The notes beneath the pieces were generated by a model. That model was not told the origin of the DNA and made no database searches. It was given only the letters and a program-made list of their open reading frames with translations. The position numbers were made by a program, and so were the translations under genes. From NCBI RefSeq assembly GCF_009017415.1, contig NC_092410.1, positions 2,480,001 to 2,544,000 of the forward strand: a DNA stretch of 64,000 nt. The letters run 5' to 3'. Each line of letters begins with the position of its first letter. Position 1 is the stretch's first letter. Below, piece by piece: positions 10,034 through 21,629 of this stretch. The stretch is from Aspergillus flavus. Taxonomy: Eukaryota; Ascomycota; Eurotiomycetes; Eurotiales; Aspergillaceae.

Positions 10034-13000
10034 TTAGTTAGTAGCCTCGTTCCCTTCACTGGCGGGCTTTGCTTCGGGAGAATTAGGCTCCGCAGCAGAG
10101 CTATCCCCCGCGGCGGAGGCTGGACCATCATCCGCAGATTGTTCCTGCTTTCCAAGAGTCTCGGGATTCTGACCCTCAACGTCTGGATGCGGTGGGGCTA
10201 CTTGGCCATTGATCATTTCGACCTCATGGCCATGCTCCAAGCGAGTACGAGTCTCATGGCGAGTCTCAAAGGATACTTTGCCCTCCTTGGCAAGGGCGGC
10301 AACAAGCTTCTCGTCCAAAATATTGCCATCCTGATCACGGTATTCAACCCGTGCCTTAGCACGAGGGGGCTGGGGCTCCGGGGTAACATTAGCGTCGTCC
10401 GCTTCTTCCGCTTCTTCCTTGAGGATTTGTTGGTCTTGCTGTGGTGGAGGGGCTACAGGGGCCTCAGGAGGAGGTGCCTGTGTTGTTGGTATAGCGACAT
10501 TGGTATTTGTAAAGTGGGTTACATATTGGCCAAGCTAATGTATCCTTGTCAGCCGTCGTGATGCGATACGCCTAGTAGCCTCGTCGGGGAGGTTGCCATT
10601 TCGGAACACTTACGTCAGTATGGAAAGTGTTGCAGTCGAAATCCCAGGTGTCCAATAGTTTCACCTTGCGGCAAGCGTCTTGAGTCCAGGGGTTGCCATA
10701 GACCAAAGGAGAATAAAGTGTGAAAGTGAAGATGCTCAGTGCGAGGAAAATACCGGCCAACGCCTTGCCAATGGCGGGCCTGGATGCTAGTCCAAGAGCA
10801 TGGATACGGTTGGCAAGGAAGTCGAATTCTTGACACAAGGTGATAATGGCAAAGTAAAGCGCTGGAAGATAATGATGGAGAAAGAGTTGCCGGGCCATGA
10901 GGTAGAAGGGGAAATAGTGGAAGGCCCATCCTAAGACACTTGTGCCAACCTCGTAGTCAAATCTCTTGAAATTAACGTTCCGATAGTCCGCACAATTACG
11001 TTGCCAGCGAAGGATGGAGATTCCCTTAAATAGTACGTAGATGCCAATTGCCAATGTCGAGGACCACCAGATAAGTGGGTTGCCAAGGAGGTAGATCTGG
11101 CGATGATCAGCGCCCCAGAAATTAATGCCACGGAGCAGCGTTGGCCACGACGGGGGTCGCGAATCCCAAGCATGGGACTCCGTCAATCCCGCGTTGGTCG
11201 TCCACATCACCTTCTGGAGTTCCCAGAACTTGCCCAAAAACCCGGGGTTTCGGTAATTGACCTTCTCTGCATCCGCCGGCAGCATTGGGTGGCTGTTGGA
11301 CTCGATGTACCAAACACTGTTGGGCAAGGTGCCTCCCTTCGCGCAAGTCACCTCTTGCTGCTCCCAGCCCCAGTCGGGAAGTTTGACTTTGTGGGAGAAT
11401 AGGACGCAGCCGGTCATGACGTGCACCAACTTGAATTTGGATTGGATGGTCCTCAAGCGCTTCTTGGCTTCTTCGCCCTCTGACATTGACTTGACGATTT
11501 CTACGCGGAACATATCATTTGCATCACCAGCGAACCCCTCGAACCCATAGGCAGATACTTCATATTGCCAATCCGCCTCAGTCACGGGGGGGCGCTCGTC
11601 GTGTGAATGGACTCTTCTCTGAGTCATCAAGTGGTTCAATCTAATGATAGCACCATCTTCAATATACTCAGCGGTAATGTTATCCCAGGCAAAAGGACCC
11701 GCGATTTCTCCGTCAGGGCCAAGAGGTTGAGTCTGATTCTCCGCAATGAAGACGTTGTTTTCGTCCTTGTGGGGATAGAGTGTAATCTGCTGTTGTTTGC
11801 TTCCTGTAGGGTACATGTGGTTGTGAGAATGAAGGTAGCCACCCTGCGTATTATGGTGACGAAGCGTGATACGGGAGCCGAAAGCAACGTCAGCGGGAAC
11901 ATCTTGCATCGCCTTCGAGTTTAATGTAGCCTGGAACTCAGACGACATAAAACCATCGCCCTCACCCGGATTTACCAGACACAGGAAATGGATTGCAAAC
12001 ATTCCACAGTAGAAGCCCAATGGAATGACGATGAGGCAGAAGAACCGAGCAAAGAAATGCTTAAACCACAAGCGCTACAAGGACATTAGCAAGAACTAGG
12101 TAAGGCTCGAAACCCAGAGCACATACCGGAGTGACATTATTTGTATCCCCAAGAAGAACCCACAGTTGAATGATGGTTAGAGAACCAACCCAAGCAACTG
12201 TGAAAAGGCCAACCCATTTAACACTTAAAGTAGCACCAAGACATAGGCCAGTAGCAGCTAACCAAAACCACCAGGGTCCACGGAAGGCGTGCGATGGGCC
12301 TAGTTCTTGCTGGTTCGTGAAAGATGTGAATGACATGGCCGTGAGTGCAGTAAAGAACACCAGCGGCGAGTCTAAGAGGATCAGACGAGACTGGGTGACC
12401 AGGGCGTTCTCTGTTAAGTAGTTAGCGTGTGTGGGTATCCAGACTGAGAAAAATAGATCAACCCACCGAATATCACCACACCAGCACCTAGCACGGCAGT
12501 CGTGGTGCGACATCCCGATGCTTTCAACGTCAAGAACATCAAGGACACCGTAAGCACACCCATGATAGCTGGGAGCATTCGCATTGCCACATATGGGACT
12601 CCTGCTGCCAAATAGTCCTTTCCAATTTCCTTGAAATCGAAATCGCCATTGAATCCAGCCAACCAACCCGCAAGTGTAATAAGAAGTTTAGCGAGTGGCG
12701 GGTGAACATCCATGAAAAAGCGGCCCTTGATATATTTTGACGCAAAACCACCAAAACTGTGCGTGAAATGATTAGCCCAATGCGGGTCCTCTCGCGCGAT
12801 TACAGAGGTACTAGGACATACTGGACTTCGTCGAAGACAACGCTTGTCGGCTGATAGATTCTAAAGAGACGGACAGCAGTAGCGACCAAGGTGACGAGAA
12901 CCAAGGCCTTGTAGTCGGAAGTAGGAAGGCTGAAAATACTGTTGTCCTTCACTCCATCCGAACCATAATTCAGCGTTTCCACGGGTGCCTTCTTGCGGTT

Positions 13001-13084
13001 TTTCGGCCTCGGGGAGCGACTTGAGGAGCGGGTAGACTTCGTTGGAGGCTGGACCTCCAGGGCGTTCTTGGATTTGGGCGACAT
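10034..13084 (-). CDS. pmtB: PMT1-subfamily protein O-mannosyltransferase
   Basis: Five exons, 13084-12822, 12756-12467, 12410-12127, 12074-10614 and 10534-10034, give about 932 residues. The enzyme transfers mannose from dolichyl-phosphate mannose to Ser/Thr of secretory proteins in the ER lumen. Early in the protein the conserved luminal loop reads SVVFDEVHFGGFASKY, with the catalytic Asp-Glu pair, and FFMDVHPPLAKLL follows; the GGFAS spelling is typical of PMT1 rather than PMT2 (GKFGS) or PMT4 (GKFA). Many hydrophobic spans surround a central MIR region with LHSH and HSH motifs. The last exon encodes a 167-residue acidic, Pro-rich tail lacking membrane segments. PMT1 proteins usually work as heterodimers with a PMT2 partner, which is not in this window. 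The symbol follows Aspergillus nidulans usage. Confidence 0.93.
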
Positions 13085-13893
13085 TTTGGCGCCAATGGGG
13101 GGTAAAAAAAGACTAGAGATCGGAAGAAAGGAACAGTATCCAGAGAGATGAAAAAGGAACGAAGATCATCCGAAGATATCACAGATATGCGAAGAGGGTA
13201 AGCACGAGCTATGGAGGCTCCGACTCCAGATGGAGCTTATGACAACCCCACGCCGAGCAACGAAGCCAAATAAGAAATGAGGACAATCAATCAACGAGAG
13301 TAGTAGGTTAGCAGACTATACGCCATGACAGAACACAGAAAAGACAACAACTAGAAAAGATACATTGACCGTTGAAGAGGGAGACAACACGTGTGGGACA
13401 AATTAGGAGACGAATGAAAGCGGTAGTCCGGTTTAAGGCCAGATCGTCGGGGACAAGGACTGAGGTTGGAGTTCACTAGCAAGGAAGCTAAGGTCACGAC
13501 GGAGAGTAGTCCCGGTGGCAGCCCTGGTTTGGCATTCCCCACGAACACAAGCCCCTAATTCAAACAGAAGAGCTTAACACAAAACCCTTTGTCCAATGTG
13601 TGGGAAATCGGTCTTAAATAGAAAGTAACCCAAGTTGTATTATGCAATTGAATTAATTGCATTATTTCCAACAGAAAAAGAAGAATTTCGAGAAATTATT
13701 CGCTAAGACAAAGTCCCCACCAATAAGCACCTCAACTCGACTAGCGCGCGGCTAGTCCAACCGCCGCGAGAGCCCCAGTAGCCGCGCCCAAGATGAGGTA
13801 AGGCAAGCAAAAGAAGAACGCTTGTCGCTGCTTTTCCAACCCCAGTTATCACTTGCATCCCCACCCACCATCGGCTTGACCTGTGTCTCGAAC
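13085..13893. promoter_or_regulatory. Divergent spacer pmtB / SF3A1
   Basis: The 809 bp carry the promoters of both divergent genes. A CCAAT word lies at 13720-13724 and a perfect inverted repeat at 13739-13757, about 137-155 bp before the plus-strand start. The region near 13610-13690 is AT-rich. Confidence 0.5.
13739..13757. promoter_or_regulatory. Inverted repeat GACTAGC-N5-GCTAGTC
   Basis: Two 7-bp arms are perfect reverse complements around a GCGCG spacer. It sits in the divergent promoter just upstream of SF3A1, next to a CCAAT word. The symmetry fits a dimeric transcription-factor site, but no factor can be assigned. Confidence 0.45.
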
Positions 13894-15617
13894 ATGGCGT
13901 CTACAAGCAATGGAAATACCCCAAACTTGCCGGAGGAGGTGAGCAAACCTCCGGAAGGTGTTGTTCTGCCACCCAAAGATATTCGAGGTAAGTTTCATTT
14001 CACTCGTTTTGACCTCAGTTCTTTCAATTGAGAAAACCGTTACTTACGCATGCACAGCGATCGTGGAGAAGACCGCAGGTTATGTTGCAAGGAACGGTAT
14101 CGTCTTCGAAGGTGAGTTGCCAAATGCGCCAGGAGCCTTTCCTGGATCGGAAAATTGACCAACCATTGTCAGATCGCGTACGCGAGAAGGAACGCAATAA
14201 CCCGAAATTCTCATTCCTCAACCCAAACGATCCTTATGCGAGCTTTTATCAGTGGCGACTTACGGAAATCAAGGAGGGCAGGGGAACTTCTGTGTCTGCA
14301 GGGCGACCGGGCGAGCCAGCTGTAGCTCCTGAGCCGGAGCAACCTACAGGTCCCGAACCGCCAACAGAGTTTCACTTTTCGGCGCGGATGCCGATAATAA
14401 ACGCGCAAGACCTGGAGGTTGTTAAGCTTACGGCTCTATTCGTGGCCAAGAGGGGGAAATCCTTCATGACAGCCTTGTCCCAGCGAGAAGCCAGGAATTT
14501 CCAGTTTGAGTTCTTGCGCCCGCAACATAGTCTCTATCAATTTTTCACACGACTGGTCGACCAATATATCATATTGCTGCGATCAGAAGGACTTGACCAG
14601 GCGACGTCCGAAAAAGCCCGCCTAGCAGAATTGGAGCATAACGTGCAAAACAAGTATCATATTCTAGATCGCGCGAAGAAGCGCGCGGAGTGGGTGAAAT
14701 ACCAGGAACAGCAGAAACAAAAGAAAGAGGAAGAGGAAGAACAAGAACGCATCGCTTACGCGCAGATTGACTGGCATGACTTCGTGGTTGTCGAAACCGT
14801 GCTGTTCACAGAAGCCGATGACCAGGTTGACCTTCCCCCGCCCGCCTCTCTCAATGATCTCCAATCCGCTTCTCTGGAGCAGAAAGCTATGATGTCCCTA
14901 AACCCTCTTCGCATTGAAGAAGCCATGCCGACAGAGGAGGAAGCACCGACCTATTATAACGCCTACCCGGTTCAACCAGAGCCAATGCCCCAGCCGGTCG
15001 TCCAGCCTGCTGGGCCAGCATTCCCTCCTCAAGTACAGCCCTCCCAACCCCTCCCAGTCGCTGCCGCCGCGGCACAGGAGGAAGACCAGCGTATCCGCGA
15101 GCGAATGGAGGCTCGCGATCGCGCCGCTGCAACTCAAGCGGCTGCCAAAGCCGCCCCAGGCCAACAACCGATGCGTATACGCTCCGACTATGTCCCGCGT
15201 GCGCAGGCACGCCGTCTCAACCAGTCTGGGGCAACGGCACTCTGTCCTAACTGTCACCAACAAATCCCAGTTGCCGAACTGGATCAACACATGCGTATTG
15301 AATTGCTCGATCCCCGGTGGAAAGAGCAACGCGCCAAGGCCGAATCCCGCAGCGCTACGACCAACCTGTCAACCGCCGACGTGGTCAACAACCTCAAACG
15401 TCTCGCCAGCCAGCGCAGCGACGTCTTCGATTCTACAATACTTCCGGGGGCCCCCGATCCGGAAGAAGAAGCGAGAAAGAAGCGCATGGCGTTCGAGAAT
15501 GCCCCTGGCGCAGGACCTACACCGCCGATGGTCGGTCCTGCCGGTGGCCCACCAAATCCTCAAAACATGAATATCGAAGAACAGATCAGACATCTTCACG
15601 AGCGTTACCGGCAATGA
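13894..15617 (+). CDS. sf3a1: Splicing factor 3A subunit 1 (Prp21/SF3a120)
   Basis: Three exons, 13894-13987, 14058-14111 and 14173-15617, give about 530 residues. SF3a is part of the U2 snRNP and helps anchor U2 at the branch site. Two SURP modules are visible: AIVEKTAGYVARNG...FSFLNPNDPYASFYQW at about 32-84 and VVKLTALFVAKRG...FEFLRPQHSLYQFFTRL at about 131-182. A charged helix (EEQQKQKKEEEEEQE type) and the SF3A1 signature WHDFVVVETVLF near 250 follow. The C-terminal part is Pro/Ala/Gln-rich with a CPNCHQQIP zinc-like knuckle and LDPRWKEQR. There is no C-terminal ubiquitin-like domain, unlike the animal protein. An in-frame ATG at 13831 or earlier is less likely because the homologous region starts after 13894. 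Confidence 0.95.
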
Positions 15618-16580
15618 TCAAATATCCGTTGGGTTTTTTGGTGATTGGACCGTTCATCGGCGTTTTTCATCTGGAGTTATCGGTCTTCTTTCAAACCATT
15701 CTTATCCTATTGAGACGTACGTCTAAGCAGATGTAAAATATCCTTTCTGCCTTCTTATATCTGATGATCGTTTATTGAAGCTCGCTCGAATTTTCCCAGG
15801 CGGGAACTCAACAACAGTAGATATTTATACCAGAATGCCATTCCTCAGTATGAGTTAAAAACACCTGGTCCCACAGTCTGTATTTAGTAGGCTCTAATCT
15901 AGCCATCTTGAAAGCATTGCCTTAAGAACAAACTCTGTTTCTTGTAATCTCCCCCAGCCAGACTGCACTCTGGCTACTATATGTGAAACCTCAAAAGCAT
16001 GTATTATCAGACCCTCTATACCTTATGTGCATATACCATGGGCCTACATGCCCCTGCATCATCCCGTACATTAGAACCGTGGACGTTTCCATCGCCGTGT
16101 ATATCGCATGAAAGCAACACCCGTAAAGCAACCCGCAAAAAATGATACACCCGAATAAGACGCCAGCGAGCAAGGATAAAACAGCAAAAAGATGAAGCAT
16201 GTCAAGTGGACCCAATCTGTCCATTTGGATCACTCTCGATCCTTGAAACACAGGGTGACCATTGCGGTCTAGTGGCGCTCAAAAGCAGATCAGGCAAACT
16301 GAGTGACAACAATCAGGGCAGGGAGAAAAGGAGAATAAGAAACTTAAGTGTACAACAAACAAGGGACAAAGAGAAAAGAAACATTAGGTACATAATATCA
16401 ATAATAATAATAATACAAGTCTCAACAGAATTCAATAAAGTCCTGTGAGTTGTCAAAATAAAGCAAGTGAAGAATTAGGTATCGGTTAGAAGAGAATTGG
16501 CATCAAGGGTAGTATAGACGGAAAAAGTAAATGGGGGTCGTGTGGAGAAGGAAAAATATGTCGTTGTATGCTAGGCGATA
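15618..16580. other. Convergent 3' spacer
   Basis: Between converging SF3A1 and the Sec2-like gene, 963 bp of AT-rich sequence with an (ATA)n-like stretch at 16395-16415. No gene, tRNA or repeat array was recognised. Confidence 0.5.
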
Positions 16581-18702
16581 TTACCCCTGCTGGTTTTCAG
16601 TTGCCGAAAGTTGTGCATCAACTTTTTCGCAGCTGGTGACAGCAGCCTGGCTGATGGCTGATTCACCAGGCTGCAGCAAGACTTTCGGGTCCTCGTGCTT
16701 GCCAGAGTTGGCAATCACGCAGGCTTCTGCTTGCTCAAGAGGCTGTTCAGAAACCTCGTCTTTGCCATATTTCTGAGCTTCGCTGCCATCATACGGCGCC
16801 GAGACTGCCGTGCTGCTAACTGGAGATGCTGAAGCAGCAGACTCAAAAGGATCCTCACTCAGAGACGCTCTGCGTGGGTCGTGATCGTTCGATTCATCGT
16901 CATCATTGCTAGTCGTGGTTAGGACTTCTTTGACCTCACCGGAGACATCGCTGTGATCGCCAGCCACAGGCTCTGGATCCTGCTCATTGGCGCATGAATG
17001 GCTTCCCAAGCCAACAATTTGTGTGAAAATGGGGACAACACCACCCCCAATGCGTGACCAGAACATTCTCTCCCTTAAACGAACTGTTTCTTCCCAGGCA
17101 TCCTTTTCGTCTTCCGTGTCGCCAACGCGGATATGCGAATCAAGGATAAGACGGAGATAGCCAGTGAACTCGCAGGAAGAACGAACCTTCTCGAGGCAGA
17201 GAACACACAAGGGGTACCGTTGAGCCGTCTCACTGTCGGACGTCCGGAAACGGTGGGTTCTCTCATTGACGGGGCCAGTTCTGCGCTCACCACAGAGCGA
17301 GCAAGGAAATTCATATTTCTTCGCTGATGCCGGCATGGGCTCGACCACAAGACTTCCGTCACAGATACCACTTAAAACCGCACGTCGTGTCAGCCACGAA
17401 ATCCCAGGGGCTGCATCAAGCCTGAGCGTTGGCTCGATGTCTTCGTTCAGCACACGCTTGTAGAAACGTGTCTCTTTCAGAGGAATATGCGAATTCGCTG
17501 GTTGCGGTGAGGAGATACTTCCATTAGGGGAGTGAGTTTGAGATTTAGCGGGTGACGACGATGCAGAGCCAAAACCACCACTGCTAAAACCCGCGGCTAA
17601 GCTCATAACATTTAAGCCGGTATACGATCCACTCGTGGCACGACTGGGCGGTTTGGAGACACTGGACAAGGTGAATAATTCCTTGAACTCTTCGAATGCA
17701 TGAATATCTGTTCGGCATATAGGCCGGATCAGATGCGGGAAACTAGTAGATGGACCTGGGACTAATTCTTCTTGGATGGGGGCTGGTTCTGCAAGCACGG
17801 GGGTTTCCGCACTGTGTTTGATTATTGCTGGAGTCTGCTGCTGCTGCTTCGCTGGAGACGCCGGTGCGGTAGAGCCAATCGTACCGGCTTCGATGTCATC
17901 TTTAGTAATGTTCATCTCCTGCAAAACAGACTTGAGTTCTGCCAGCTGTTCCTGGTGCGACGCAACTAAAGATTCGGTATCTTTTACTTGAGCACGTAAC
18001 TGTTCGTTTTTCTTCTCTACTGCCTCACGCTCAAGCTTAGCGGCAGCTACCATCTGTGGTAAACGAAGTTAATTCTTTGCTCATACTTAAAGGAAGGACA
18101 ACCATCGGATAACTTACTTTGTTAGCTTCTTCAAAAAGGGCGGCGGTAAGCGTCTCGAGCTCTTGTTCAATACCCTTCTTCTCCTTCTCGACAAGGGCAC
18201 GCTGTGCCTTCTCGTCTGCCAATGCAGCCTTTAGCCGTAAGATCTCATAGTCTACGTCGGCTTTCTTGATAAAGACTTCCTGGTCGATATCCCGCCGATA
18301 TTTCTCGTTCTCCGACTCTAAAGTCCGAATCTTGGTCTGAGCTTGTTCAAGTTCCTGACGGGTGGCAACCAATGTATCGTCCAGGGTTGTTTGGTTGTTG
18401 ATTGCTTGGACCAGCTTCACGCTCAAAGCAGCAACCTCGTTACTCAGGTCCGGGTGATGAAATGATGATTCCGTTGGCTCTGTCTCTACTGAAGTGCTCA
18501 AGAGTCTCGGGTCTTTTAGGGTGCTGAATCCACTCTCGGGAAAATTCCCAACACTTGTTGAGCGTACTGTTGGTACGGGTTTACCGTTTGCGACTCCAGA
18601 AAGGTCATTGGCAGACCTGGCTTTCGTGAGGGTCCTATCGGGGGAAAGAGTCCTGTTGTCGGAGGAATTAGATCGCTTGTGGTTGTTGGTACGCGGGATC
18701 AT
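16581..18702 (-). CDS. sec2: Sec2-like guanine nucleotide exchange factor for a Sec4/Rab8 GTPase
   Basis: Two exons, 18702-18118 and 18053-16581, give about 685 residues. Sec2 loads GTP on the secretory Rab and drives vesicle traffic to growth sites. A long coiled coil runs from about 85 to 240 (heptads rich in E, K, L; EALFEEANK-type LTAALFEEANK before the intron), the fold that forms the exchange surface. The fungal RICRTDIHAFEEFKELFTLSS-like block follows near 300-325 (read here as PICRTDIHAFEEFKELF). Downstream is a domain with CSLCGE and CVLCLEKVRSSC, possibly zinc-binding. The tail is acidic and Ser-rich. A short extra 5' exon (18830-18823, intron 18822-18722) would add nine codons in frame, so the start is not certain. 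Confidence 0.88.
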
Positions 18703-20515
18703 TGTGGATGGGGAGAGGAAGCTATGGCGTGAATAGTAGGTATGGAAAGCAATTAGACTGTTAACAAGGTTTAGCGACTGAATTCATACTTGGAGGAGTG
18801 GCATCAACGTACTCGGCCATGATGGTGAACGGTCGGGTTAAAGTTTTAATATGATACGGAAAGCACGGAGACCGGAGGTAGGTGTCACAACCACGTAGAA
18901 TTCAGTCGGTCCGTCTTTCCCATCTGGAATGCACCGGGCAAAGCAGAAAGAGAGCGTTGGGATTGTCCTGCATGTAGCAGTGGAAGTAGGGGGGTGTCAC
19001 GGTAACGCAATCCCCGCCCGCGCGCAGACTAGAGCGTGATTAACCGGTCGGCATACGAAGCATTGAGCCTGATAAAGGATCGGGATGGCGATCGGAAAGG
19101 GAACGGAAAGTATTGGCGGAGAATGAAAGAGAGTGAGGTTGTAAATGTAAAGGATAGACTGGAAGGGAGAGAGGGGGAAAGATATTAGGAAGGGCCAGTG
19201 GGTATGAACAGTGACGAAAGAAGGGCGTCGTCGGAGAAAGAAAGAAGCAACCCCTCTTTTTTGAACGATTGAAGGAATCGATCGCAAGTTGAGAGCAAAC
19301 GGATCGAAGCAGCTTTAGTTTAGTCCGCCGGGGTCACTACTATTAGTTAAAGAGGAATTTGGACAGATGGTTGGTTCAATTTACTTGCAGAGGCAAATCA
19401 CGCCGGCGCTTAGTCACCTGTGATCCGGATTGGGCCAACCCGATCGCCTCGGTCACGCCCCCTCATGTCACGGGCAGAGAGAAAAGTTGCCTGAATGACG
19501 ACGATCAGGTGCAAAATTGGATACCTGAGTCGGAGTAAATCAATTGCAGCAGGTTCTTGGTCAGGTGTTTCATGGTTGAGGTAGCTGTACCTAGGTAGTA
19601 CATACATACTACTTAGTCTAACCATTACGTGCCACGTTCCCATCGGATCTCTCGTTCACCCTCTCCGGAGTCCGGATAGCTTTCCAGTGCCGTGGGCGAG
19701 ATCTGACGCGTCGGCCTTTTTTTTTCTTGTCTAGAGTTAATTAATTCAAACCCACGCGATTCCATTTATAAAGAGAAAAAAAAAGTCTTAACGTAAATTG
19801 GAACCCTCCGGGAACGAATTATTGACAGTACGAAACTACAAATGCTGGTAATTACACGAACCGGCCCATTTTCTCCGACTAATATTAATAGTCAATATTA
19901 AGTACTTATATTTAGTTTGACGATCGGACATAGTCTAGTCTCGCTATCTATCGGGAGTGGATACGGACGACTCAATTCTTGGCGGAAAGCGATGACGACA
20001 CATGCAGTAATCAATGTGTATAAAGTCTGAGACAGCTAAGCCTCAGTCAATCACTGGTAGATTAATCACAAGTTACAATTGCGGTGTAGCTCTTATAAAC
20101 TGTCTATCCCAGTAGCAGGGGTATACAGTACGGAGTATGTACAGAAAAATTAGTCAATGCTGCAGTTGGGTACCAATCGTGTACTACAGATACAGAGATA
20201 ACACACACGCGCGCTAGTGAGAGGTCCTTTCCTCATTTTACCCCTTTGGGTAAACCCCCTCATGGCGCCCCACTTCCGTCGGGAACCGAACCCCAAGTGG
20301 CCTGAGTGCCTCAGGCTGTGGCAAAGTGGGGTTGGAAACTCTTCTCCAACAAATACACACTGTCAAGTAAAGTGTGTATAGTCATTGCAGTCATACCATA
20401 ACGGTTCCTGGAAGTGTTCTTCCAGACTATTCACAGCCATTACTGTCGAACCTACAGCATATCAGCTGTGTTCATCACCTTGTATTATAATCACCTGACT
20501 ACTCAGTAAAGAACC
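18703..20515. promoter_or_regulatory. Long divergent spacer sec2 / PDCD5
   Basis: The 1.8 kb hold both promoters. A second ATG for sec2 may lie at 18830-18828. The part at 19720-19930 is AT-rich. GTACGGAGTA occurs at 20128-20137. The last 280 bp contain a cluster of perfect hairpins (20237-20425), listed separately. No protein-coding gene is apparent. Confidence 0.5.
20237..20425. other. Cluster of perfect hairpins upstream of PDCD5
   Basis: Five uninterrupted inverted repeats follow one another within 189 bp: TTTACCC/GGGTAAA (20237-20254, 4-nt loop); CCCCACTT (20268-20275) with AAGTGGGG (20324-20331), enclosing GCCTGAG/CTCAGGC (20300-20316, 3-nt loop); GTTGGA/TCCAAC (20331-20350); ATACACACT/AGTGTGTAT (20353-20379); and CTGGAAG/CTTCCAG (20408-20425, 4-nt loop). 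The order, with a long-range stem closing an internal hairpin, resembles a folded RNA. I cannot match it to U1-U6, SRP, RNase P or telomerase RNA. It could be an unannotated RNA, a structured leader of PDCD5, or a degenerate foldback element. Either strand would fold. Confidence 0.4.
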
Positions 20516-21251
20516 ATGGCCGACGCAGAGTTGGAAGAGGTGCGTGTCTAAAATTTGTAACGCTGCTATCTTGATCCTGCATGGCCATGTTAGACTATGA
20601 CTAAGTTTGCGAACCATCTACTGACATTACAGTTAGATCAGGAGAGCCCGCCTGGCTCAGCTTCAGCAGCAGCAGGGAGGCGTACCACGAGGTGGTCCCG
20701 CTCCAGACGGTCAGGATGATCAGAGGAAGTAAGTTTTTCTCGTCTTGATTTTTTCTTGCTATTCGAAAGAAGGGATTTTCCCTCTAGTTTTGCGTAGCGC
20801 AAAAGATTGAATAGCACTAATCGTTTACTTTACAGACAAGCAGAAGGTATGCTATCTCCCACGCATCCCCTCCCCCACGACCCCACAAAAAAAGAGAGAG
20901 GGACATGAAAATAGCGTGACAGCGTTCGCTTTAACCCAATAGTTATATCTAACAAAGTACCTATCAGCCGAACGTCGCTCTGCGATTCTGAACCAAATCC
21001 TCGAACCCGAAGCTGCCGACCGCCTGGGCCGCATTCGCCTCGTGAAAGAGTCGCGCGCTGTCGACATTGAGAACCGACTGATCATGTTGGCACAGACAGG
21101 CCAACTGCGGCAAAAGGTCTCGGAGGATCAACTCAAGCAGCTCCTGAATGCTGTGGCTGAGAACCAGCGCAAGGATGAGGAAGAGCATAAGGTTGTATTC
21201 AGTCGGCGTAAAGGAGGCTGGGATGATGACGATGACTTGTTGGATCTGTGA
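20516..21251 (+). CDS. pdcd5: PDCD5/TFAR19-family protein
   Basis: Four exons, 20516-20539, 20637-20728, 20836-20846 and 20968-21251, give about 136 residues. The N-terminal helix reads IRRARLAQLQQQQGG and is followed by a Gly/Pro linker; the core has AILNQILEPEAADRLGRIRLVK, then ENRLIMLAQTGQLRQKVSEDQL, which is the family's conserved three-helix bundle. The C-terminus is acidic (DDDDDLLDL) after a basic patch. PDCD5 binds DNA and chaperonin/tubulin-related partners in animals; its archaeal and yeast relatives have poorly defined roles. Exon 3 is only 11 nt long and is required for frame. The first acceptor (gttag) is preferred over an acag four bases earlier because the latter leads to a stop. 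Confidence 0.93.
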
Positions 21252-21629
21252 AAAGTTGAATTGCAAAACAGCGAATGCCGTTTAAGCCTGTAAGGAACTT
21301 CTTACAGATCTCGTCTTGATACCTTCGTCCCTTATAATCATGAGCTATGAAACAGAAACAAACTGGTCCTAGGCGTTTGCGGTCGGTACATGGTGCAATC
21401 CTTCGACAGCACTCAATTCCATTAATATTCAACCACGTCTTAACACCGGATGCTTAACTGACACAAGGATCAGTTTCTTTCCAGCATTTGTGATACCAAA
21501 CACCCCGCTTGCAACAATAATCTAATGTCCGTTAGGATGAAGGGAAGAGTTCATGACTCTATCGAATACACGGCTACCGGAGGCCATCTAATAAATAATA
21601 TACACATTAACAACCCCACAAGGCCAAAA
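21252..21629. other. Convergent 3' spacer
   Basis: The 378 bp between converging PDCD5 and COQ4 show nothing beyond probable 3' UTRs. Confidence 0.5.

Noticed and set aside
14914..15570. 218-codon plus-strand frame within SF3A1
   Set aside because: It is an alternate frame of the third SF3A1 exon, Pro/Arg/Ser-rich from codon shift, without independent support.
19720..19930. AT-rich patch as a repeat-induced point mutation relic
   Set aside because: The patch is short, with no recognisable repeat parent or transposon coding sequence to compare.
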